Source of the DNA: Liolophura sinensis | Lineage: Eukaryota; Mollusca; Polyplacophora; Chitonida; Chitonidae | Assembly (NCBI RefSeq): GCF_032854445.1 | Contig: NC_088303.1 | Location: 4,845,501 to 4,909,500 of the forward strand | DNA: 64,000 nucleotides | Direction: 5' to 3' | In this document: positions 40,501-49,500 of the stretch, one piece after another | How positions within the stretch are numbered: position 1 is the first letter of the stretch | How the letters are laid out: every line of letters begins with the position of its first letter | Program-made: the position numbers and the translations under genes | The notes under the pieces: generated by a model | Told to the model about the DNA's origin: nothing | What the model saw: only the letters and a program-made list of their open reading frames with translations | Databases searched by the model: none

Positions 40501-43500
40501 TCAGTGAGCCTCACCAGCTTGGCAAGAAGGGGAGAGACACTGCCTTTGAAAAGATTTAACTTTTTGTGTGATTGGACAGCTTTTCCACTCTAGAGATAAT
40601 TGATGAGAAACAACAACAGCAACACAACTCGATATAAAACTTTCATGAAGAAAATCAAAGTTTGGCACAGTTTGACATATGTACACAGCTACTTACATAT
40701 TTCAGGATGTTCCCGAGCCCATAATATCGGCCTTGATATGTGGTGTAACATACTTTATGTTTTTAGGTCCTAGGTTTGGACAGTTGTGGAGGTTTTGTAG
40801 CTTACTGGCTGGGGTTAGTGTACACTTGGTGTTGAAATCTGTTTTGTGTAATGTGTGTTTGCCCAAATATGAGTAAATCTTGGCTTGGAATCTAATTTAG
40901 AATACCAGTGTTAATATTCTGTGTCCATTCTTGGGACTCTTGAAGTGACCAGAGGCATCTGTTGTTGGCGTTCAAACCCTGTTTAAAAGCTTTTATTGCC
41001 ACATTAAAATTAAAAGCCGCTTCAAAAGTTTTTTCTTAGTAGGTAATCGTTGATGATTTAGGAAAGCTACTTAAAAATATATTATCAGCGGGATACATAC
41101 AAACTGTAAATTTCTAAAATATTTTAATCCTGGTTTTTGTTGTGAGTTTGTTATCTGGAGGTAATTTGTAAAAACCAGTACCTTTACAGTGTGTTGTGCA
41201 TGAGGACTTAACTTTTGTACTCCACATAGACATTGCATATTTTGTCTCACTCAGATTAAACTGAGGAGTTTGTCAAGATACTTCAGTTTAATAGAAGTCT
41301 GAATGAACTGAGGTTTCCGAGGGATGGGTGTTGCGGTACCTGGTAATATATTTACAGAGGCCATGTCTTACAGTGCATCATTCGTATCTTTTGAGCTTAC
41401 TTTTAGAGTGATTAGGAGATAAATACACATGGGCATTTGACAATTCTTCTCTCTAATCTAGACATTTATTAGGACACTGAACAAATGGTGTGTATGGTTT
41501 TGCATCTGCAAATGACCTTCCAGAGCCTCGCATCTCCCAGACCTGCAGGTGCCAGATGAAATCTACATGGTTAGTATTGTCGTCAGGGAACTGGAAAATC
41601 AGGCCTTTCATCTTTTCAGTTGAATCTAACTACTTGAACCACTTGTTTTCTGAGTGAACATAGTTTATATATTTTCTGTGAAATTACCGATGCCATCCAC
41701 AGCAAAACGCACTCCTCAGAGCTCGATATTCTCTCAGGGTCGTCTGGTACGTATATCAGTGGGTTTTGAAGGCATTTGTATGGTAAAGTTTAAAGCCCGG
41801 TTTAGCTAATTTAAAGACATATATAGATGAACTTACATGTATTACTAACTTTTTCTTGAAATGGTAATATGTTGCAAAGTATCTTTTTAAAATTAATCTA
41901 AATAGAGTGTAGCTCCTCCCTCCCCCACCTGCCCCTCCTCAGTAAGACTCAGTTGTCGGATTTGTCATGTTTCCACCAAAGTAGACACATGGTCTGTAAT
42001 AAATGTAAAGCCTGCGTTCAAATCGACACACGTGTTTTATCATCATGGTGTTTCATCCGTATATGCAAGGCAGCATTATTATTTCAATGACAATTATTTG
42101 CAATCAATGTTCCATTCTTGTATGGACCCCATACATGAGTGGGGAGGAAGACAAGCGGTCGGTAGATTAAAGACAATCCTGCGTATATAATGCCTAATGC
42201 GGTGGGGTGTTGAATGCTTCCCTGTAAATAATGCCACATATTGGTTAGCGTAGTTTGTAGAACACAACCCGGAAAATGGCAAGGTAAGTGTTTTGGGAAG
42301 GGAAATTGCAAAGATTTATTTCACGAGATAGATATTCCGGCATCATTATTTTTATATTTTTTGAACAAGCGCGCATACTGAAAAATGACGTTTTGAGTTG
42401 CCTTGTACAAGCTGTTAGGAAAGCCGGGCTTTATAGGCCAGGGTAGGTCTATACCCCAGCTGGGCCAGCTGGCAGGGCGATGTCACCTGCGGCGAGTGCT
42501 TCACGGGAGACTTCTCTGATCTACCCCCTTACTTTCAGTCTGTCTCAATGAGCAAATGTCTGTAATTATTGAGAAGGTAGGGTACTTCATATGTAAATGA
42601 TGTATTTAGTTTGTGTTCATTGCCTTTAGTTGCTGTTCTCCATGTGTTCTGGATGTAATATTATAATTGTGCTAACCACGGTCTTGCACTTCTTGAAGAC
42701 CACTTCTCTAATTGTTTTCCACAAATATGGTATGCAAGTCTGTGGGTCACATGTCCGAAAGCTTCATCGTACAAAGCCGAAAGTTCAATGGCTTGTCCCC
42801 CAGACACATTGATTTGCTCCACCCATAAAACTGACCACAGTTGTAGAATCGAAAAGCTCTTGAGTATGGCAACCCTTACCTGTATAAGGTGGACTGGAGG
42901 TATACTTGAGGTAGATACCACTAAGGTGTAGCATATCTGATCTGAGGTACAGTTGATCTGCGGTATAGCTGTGGTGTAAGCTTATGGTGGATCTTCCTGA
43001 GTGTAACTTACATTTAACTCACTGTTTTCACTTTCGTTTTGATAGAGAACAAGATCTAAATACTTACATACTGACCTTATAACTTATAGATAAATTTAAG
43101 TTGTAAGTTGCTAAGTGCATGCAGTTTTTTGCTTACAGTATCTGTAAATTGATGCTGATTTACAACAACAACAGTAGTAAACATTTACATGTACATGAGG
43201 CTTTTTAGCTGCTTTATTAAAATTTAGTGTTACTATTTGTATGCTCTTTAGAACTTTTTATGTGCCCACACTTGTTACAAATTCTGTCCCAGGAAGTATG
43301 AATCAGTGCATAATTAGGTTGTCTTCCCAAGGCCTGGAACATGCACATTATTAAGGGCTGCCATCTTGGAATAGGGGTACGGTCAATTTCCCTCCCGCAC
43401 ATATGCCCCTCTCCCCCCCCACCCCACCCCCCCTGGCATTTTTCCATCTGGATATTTTCTCCTCCTTACATTTTTTCACTCCCTATATATCTACATATAT

Positions 43501-46500
43501 ATATGATCATTGGGAAATATAAATATGATCTTCTAAGTGAGGTGTTTTGTAACGAATAGCCCAGGGGGTCAAAATAAGCTAATTTTTTTTACATATTCAC
43601 AAAATTCAGGTATTTGTCTTCACTTGGTGAAGAGTTTAAGGCCTCTGTAGCTTATCAGGGGCTCAAAACAGTCATTTTTTTATTTTTATATATTCACAAA
43701 ATTCAGATAGTTGTCTGTATGTGGTGAAGATATTATGTTGATAATCAAAGTGGAACATCCCATAATAGTGCTGGGTGTCATCATATGAAAGGAAGATACA
43801 CATTTGGTACATAAAACCATTCAGTGAAACTGTATAGTGAAGAAAAAGGTAAAACAGTATTCTGATAAAAGTTTAATGAATAGACCTGGTAGACGGACAA
43901 GTGCAGGAAACACTAAGAGCAGTGGGCCATTGCATCAGACCGTAACACATGAACTGTGTACTATAATGTATTTCACTAAGAAACTGATAAACAATACATG
44001 TTCTCAGCCTGTTGTTGCAAATAATAAAACATCTATTTATCATGAATAAGCTTTCCGTTTATTTTGTCTACTCTCTTTTTCTCATATAAGACCTAATTTA
44101 TATCGACAGATTGTATTACCAGGTGTTGATTTAAGTTAATTGAACGCCACACAGGGAAAAAAAACTGCTGCAAGCTTTTGCCAAAACTTTCCAGTTGGTA
44201 ATGTTTTACTGATTAAGATCCGCTCTTGACTATGGATAATGGAGGACTGACCTCAGAAGATTCTGTTCACATATTCTAGGGGAAAGTGTCTGGTGGGGAA
44301 AAGTCCCCAGAGGGGAAAATGTCCCAGAGGAATAAATGTCCAGAGGGGAAGGGGGAAGATGTCGGGGAGGGGGGGTCTGTCCAGGGGTGAAAATGTCCTG
44401 CATTCCTTAAAATAATAAGAGGCAAATATATCCATGCTCTGCAATAGGCCAGTGAATGGCAGATCAGTATAGGGTGAGACAAAAGCTTATATTTATGTAG
44501 TAAACATTTTTTTTTTTGCACAAGAAACATTTGCAATTTTGTTTGAAGTAAAATGCCTGAATCTGATGTCGTATGATGACGTAATTATATTAAGCAATAT
44601 AATTAACCTCTCAAAGTTTCTACCAGGTGCCTGAGGTATATCATTCATTGTTTTCTTAACTTTCATTGTTTCTGGAGTGAGCCTGAGGTACATCGTCTAA
44701 GTGTTGATTTGATTCAAAGTTGGTGAGGTGTATTTGAGGTACATGGTCTGATATTCAAAAACTGAAAAAAAGCACTGTATATCTCAGATAATATAGATGG
44801 GGTGAACACCTCAGTGTGAAGTGGCCAGTAGTTACTCTGCTCAGTTGTCTGTGATCAGCAGTCTTCACCTAGGTCAAAGAGGTACAGGCTGTAAGTGATC
44901 TGCAAACCAAACAGCAGAGTGAAGTGGTCTGTAGTTACTCTGGTCAGTTGTCTGTGATCAGCAATCTTCACCTAGGTCAAAGAGGTACAGACTGCAGGTG
45001 ATCTGCAAACCAAACAGCAGAGTGAAGTGGTCTGTAGTTACTCTGCTCAGTTGTCTGTGATCAGCAATCTTCACCTAGGTCATAGAGGTACAGACTGTGG
45101 GTGATCTGCAAACCAAACAGCAGAGTGAAGTGGCCAGTAGTTACTCTGCTCAGTTGTCTGTGATCAGCAATCTTCACCTAGGTCATAGAGGTACAGACTG
45201 TAAGTGATCTGCAAACCAAACAGCAGAGTCAAGGGACCTATAGTTACTCTGCTCAGTTGTCTGTGATCAGCAATCTTCACCTAGGTCATAGAGGTACAGA
45301 CTGTAAGTGATCTGCAAACCAAACAGCAGAGTGAAGTGGTCTGTAGTTACTCTGCTCAGTTGTCTGTGATCAGCAATCTTCACCTAGGTCAAAGAGGTAC
45401 AGACTGTGGGTGATCTGCAAACCAAACAGCAGAGTGAAGTTGTCTGTAGTTACTCTGCTCAGTTGTCTGTGATCAGCAATCTTCACCTAGGTCATAGAGG
45501 TACAGACTGTAAGTGATCTGCAAACCAAACAGCAGAGTGAAGTGGCCAGTTGTTACTCTGCTCAGTTGTCTGTGATCAGCAATCTTCACCTAGGTCATAG
45601 AGGTACAGACTGTAAGTGATCTGCAAACCAAACAACAGAGTGAAGTGGTCTGTAGTTACTCTGCTCAGTTGTCTGTGATCAGCAATCTTCACCTAGGTCA
45701 AAGAGGTACAGACTGTGGGTGATCTGCAAACCAAACAGCAGAGTGAAGTGGTCTGTAGTTACTCTGCTCAGTTGTCTGTGATCAGCACTCTTCACCTAGG
45801 TCATAGAGGTACAGACTGTAAGTGATCTGCAAACCAAACATTAGAGTGAAGTGGCCAGTTGTTACTCTGCTCAGTTGTCTGTGATCAACAATCTTCACCT
45901 AGGTCATAGAGGTACAGACTGTAAGTGATCTGCAAACCAAACAGCAGAGTGAAGGAGCGAGTAGTTACTCTGCTCAGTTGTCTGTGATCAGCAATCTTCA
46001 CCTAGGTTGTAGAGGTACAGAGTGTAAGTGATCTGCAAACCAAACAGCAGAGTGAAGTGGCCAGTAGTTACTCTGCTCAGTTGTCTGTGATCAGCAATCT
46101 TCACCTAGGTCATAGAGGTACAGACTGTAAGTGATCTGCAAACCAAACAGCAGAGTGAAGTGGTCTGTAGTTACTCTGCTCAGTTGTCTGTGATCAGCAA
46201 TCTTCACCTAGGTCATAGAGGTACAGACTGTAAGTGATCTGCAAACCAAACATCAGAGTGAAGGAGCCAGTAGTTACTCTGCTCAGTTGTCTGTGATCAG
46301 CAATCTTCACCTAGGTCAAAGAGGTACAGACTGTAAGTGATCTGCAAACCAAACAGCAGAGTGAAGTTGTCTGTTGTTACTCTGCTCAGTTGTCTGTGAT
46401 CAGCAATCTTCACCTAGGTCATAGAGGTACAGACTGTGGGTGATCTGCAAACCAAACAGCAGAGTGAAGTGGTTTGTAGTTACTCTGCTCAGTTGTCTGT

Positions 46501-49500
46501 GATCAGCAATCTTCACCTAGCTCAAAGAGGTACAGACTCCAAGTGATCTGCTAACCAAACAGCAGAGTGAAGTGGTCTGTAGTTACTCTGCTCAGTTGTC
46601 TGTGATCAGCAATCTTCACCTAGGTCATAGAGGTACAGACTGTGGGTGATCTGCAAACCAAACAGCAGAGTGAAGTGGTCTGTAGTTACTCTGCTCAGTT
46701 GTCTGTGATCAGCAATCTTCACCTAGCTCAAAGAGGTACAGACTGCAAGTGATCTGCTAACCAAACAGCAGAGTGAAGTGGTCTGTAGTTACTCTGCTCA
46801 GTTGTCTGTGATCAGTAATCTTCACCTAGGTCATAGAGATACAGACTGTAAGTGATCTGCAAACCAAACAGCAGAGTGAAGTGGTCTGTAGTTACTCTGC
46901 TCAGTTGTCTGTGATCAGCAATCTTCACCTAGGTCATAGAGGTACAGACTGTAAGTGATCTGCAAACCAAACAGCAGAGTGAAGGAGCCAGTAGTTACTC
47001 TGCTCAATTGTCTATAGTTACTCTGCTTAGTTGTCTGCTCAGTTGTCTATAGTTACTCTGCTCAGTTGTTTATAGTAGCTTTGCTCAATTGTCTGTAGTT
47101 ACTCTGCTCAGTTGTCTATAGTTACTCTGCTCAATTGTCTTATAGTTACTCTGCTCAATTGTCTGTAGTTACCCTGCTCAGTTGTCTATAGTTACTCTGC
47201 TGAATTGTCTGTAGTTACTCTGCTCAGTTGTTTATAGTAACTTTGCTCAATTGTCTGTGGTTACTTTGCTCAGTTGTCTATAGTTACTCTGCTCAGTTGT
47301 CTATAGTTACTCTGCTCAATTGTCTGTGATCGTCTATTTTCAGCTCATTTGCTGCTAATGTTTGTCCCAAATTTATTAAGCCTCTCTCTCTCTCCTCAGG
47401 CAATTCTCAGCAGCCGATTTGTTACAGAAAAAATTGTCCGACTGGTCTTAGACAGACTACAGGGTTGGGAGGCAAGCAGCATGTACGAGTCGCTATGGTT
47501 ACTCTGCATGACTTACATTGATTTTCGACAGTCAGTTGACATCCTGGTGGAAAAATACCCCTCTGTCCTGCCAGAGTTTCTTGTGGGATGCATAGGCAAG
47601 AACACGGACAAAGTTAGTATTATCAGTTCAAAAAAATATTTGCACATATGTTTGTTTGCTGATGATAAATGCGCCTGTGCATGCCTGTGCATGTGTACTA
47701 AAACTGTCCACTGTTTGGTATTCAGACCAAAAATTGATTTGTTCGTGTCACTCAAGATGCACACTTCATAAAACTGTGCAGATTATTTCTCTACGCTCTG
47801 TAATTCTCTCAGAATGTTTCAAAATATTTCTGGCATGTTAGTGGCTAAGGGCAGGGGTTTATTTCCAAGCTCTGTCTGGATTCCTACGCCCACAAGCCGA
47901 GGAAATACATGTTAAACCCTAATAATGGAATCAATACGGAACAAAGAACGAGGATATAAAACTGCAGACTGATTGTCACAAAGTTATGAGGAACTTTACC
48001 TGCGATAAACAAATCAGCCTCAAACTCAGCTGAATTGGGAAACTTTGTCCACCTAAACAAGTAAGGTCCAAACAGTGTACGTGTAAACACACATTGTTCT
48101 CTTCTGTGACAGCACAATGTTTGTAAACCTGCTCATGCTCCATGAGCAAAACTGTGCAAAATGTGTGCATGTGTCACTGAAGAGAATAAAAGAGTGCACC
48201 GCTTTGACTGATGTATTTTTAGGTGGGTGATATTCCTCCATTAATCTCATCCCTAGAAAGAAGAAAATTGAGCGAGGCTTTAGATTAGCATGGTCCATTA
48301 GATTAGCTTGATCCATTAGATTGGCTTGATCCATTATATTAGCCTGATCCATCAGGTTACAACCCCTGTATCTTCACCCTGATGATTACAGCTGCGGTAT
48401 ACCCTGGAGTCGCTGATCTGTGCCCTGCGTAAAGCCGCTGCTCTCCCCACTCCAGAAGACAACAGTTATGTGGACTCCGTCAAAGGTAAGGCCTTAGTAA
48501 CCTGGACAACCAGCTAGTCGGGCTTCAGGAGTCCTTATAGAGGAAACAGCTCAGAATTTAGACAGATTAGCCCAGACTGAGGGAGAGAAGGGGACCTGCA
48601 CTGAAGATAAACCTTGTTAGCAAAACCCTCTGGGCTGTTCACTGTTGTCATTAATTTGTGCGAGATTTGTCTCGTTTTATAACAACTTGCAGTCACTTCA
48701 GGTAGCCTTTTATATGTTTTGAGATCAAGGCACCAGTAATCCTTTGTAGTTTGAGTTGAATGCCAATCACAAGAGGAGTGCTCCAAGCTACTTGTACATA
48801 CATGACAGGATCAATAAGGTGTAAAAACTCCACTGAAGACTGCTATATGGAGAATGAAACAGGAGAAAAAATTTACTGTGCAGTATGATTCATATTAGGT
48901 AATTGTCACAAAGAAAGGCAATTAAAACTTAGGTGAAAATATTTTCACCCACTTTCACCCCTTAGCCAAAAAGTGGCCTCGGGGTGAACCTGGGTAGGTT
49001 TTAGTCTGTCCTTCCATCCATCCGTCTCTCTGTCCTTCCATCAATCTCTCTGCCCTTCCATCAATCTCTCTGTCCATCCATCTGTCTCTCTGTCCTTCCA
49101 TCAATCTCTCTGTCCATCCATCCGTCTCTCTGTCCATCCATCAGTCTCTCTATCCATCCATCCGTCTCTCTGTCCATCCATCCATCTATCTCTCAGTCCA
49201 TCCGTCTGTCTGTCCATCCATCCATCTCTCAGTCCATCCGTCTATCTGTCTGTCCATCCATCCATCTGTCAGTCCATCCATCCATCTGTCTGTCCATCCA
49301 TCCATCTGTCAGTCCAACCATCCATCTCTCTGTCCATCCATCCATCCATCTGTCAGTCCAACCATCCATCTCTCTGTCCATCCATCCATCTTTCTGTCCA
49401 TCCATCAGTCTCTCTGTCCATCCATCCATCTCTCTGTCCATCCATCAGTCTCTCTGTCCATCCATCCGTCTCTCTGTCCATCCATCCATCTATCTCTCAG

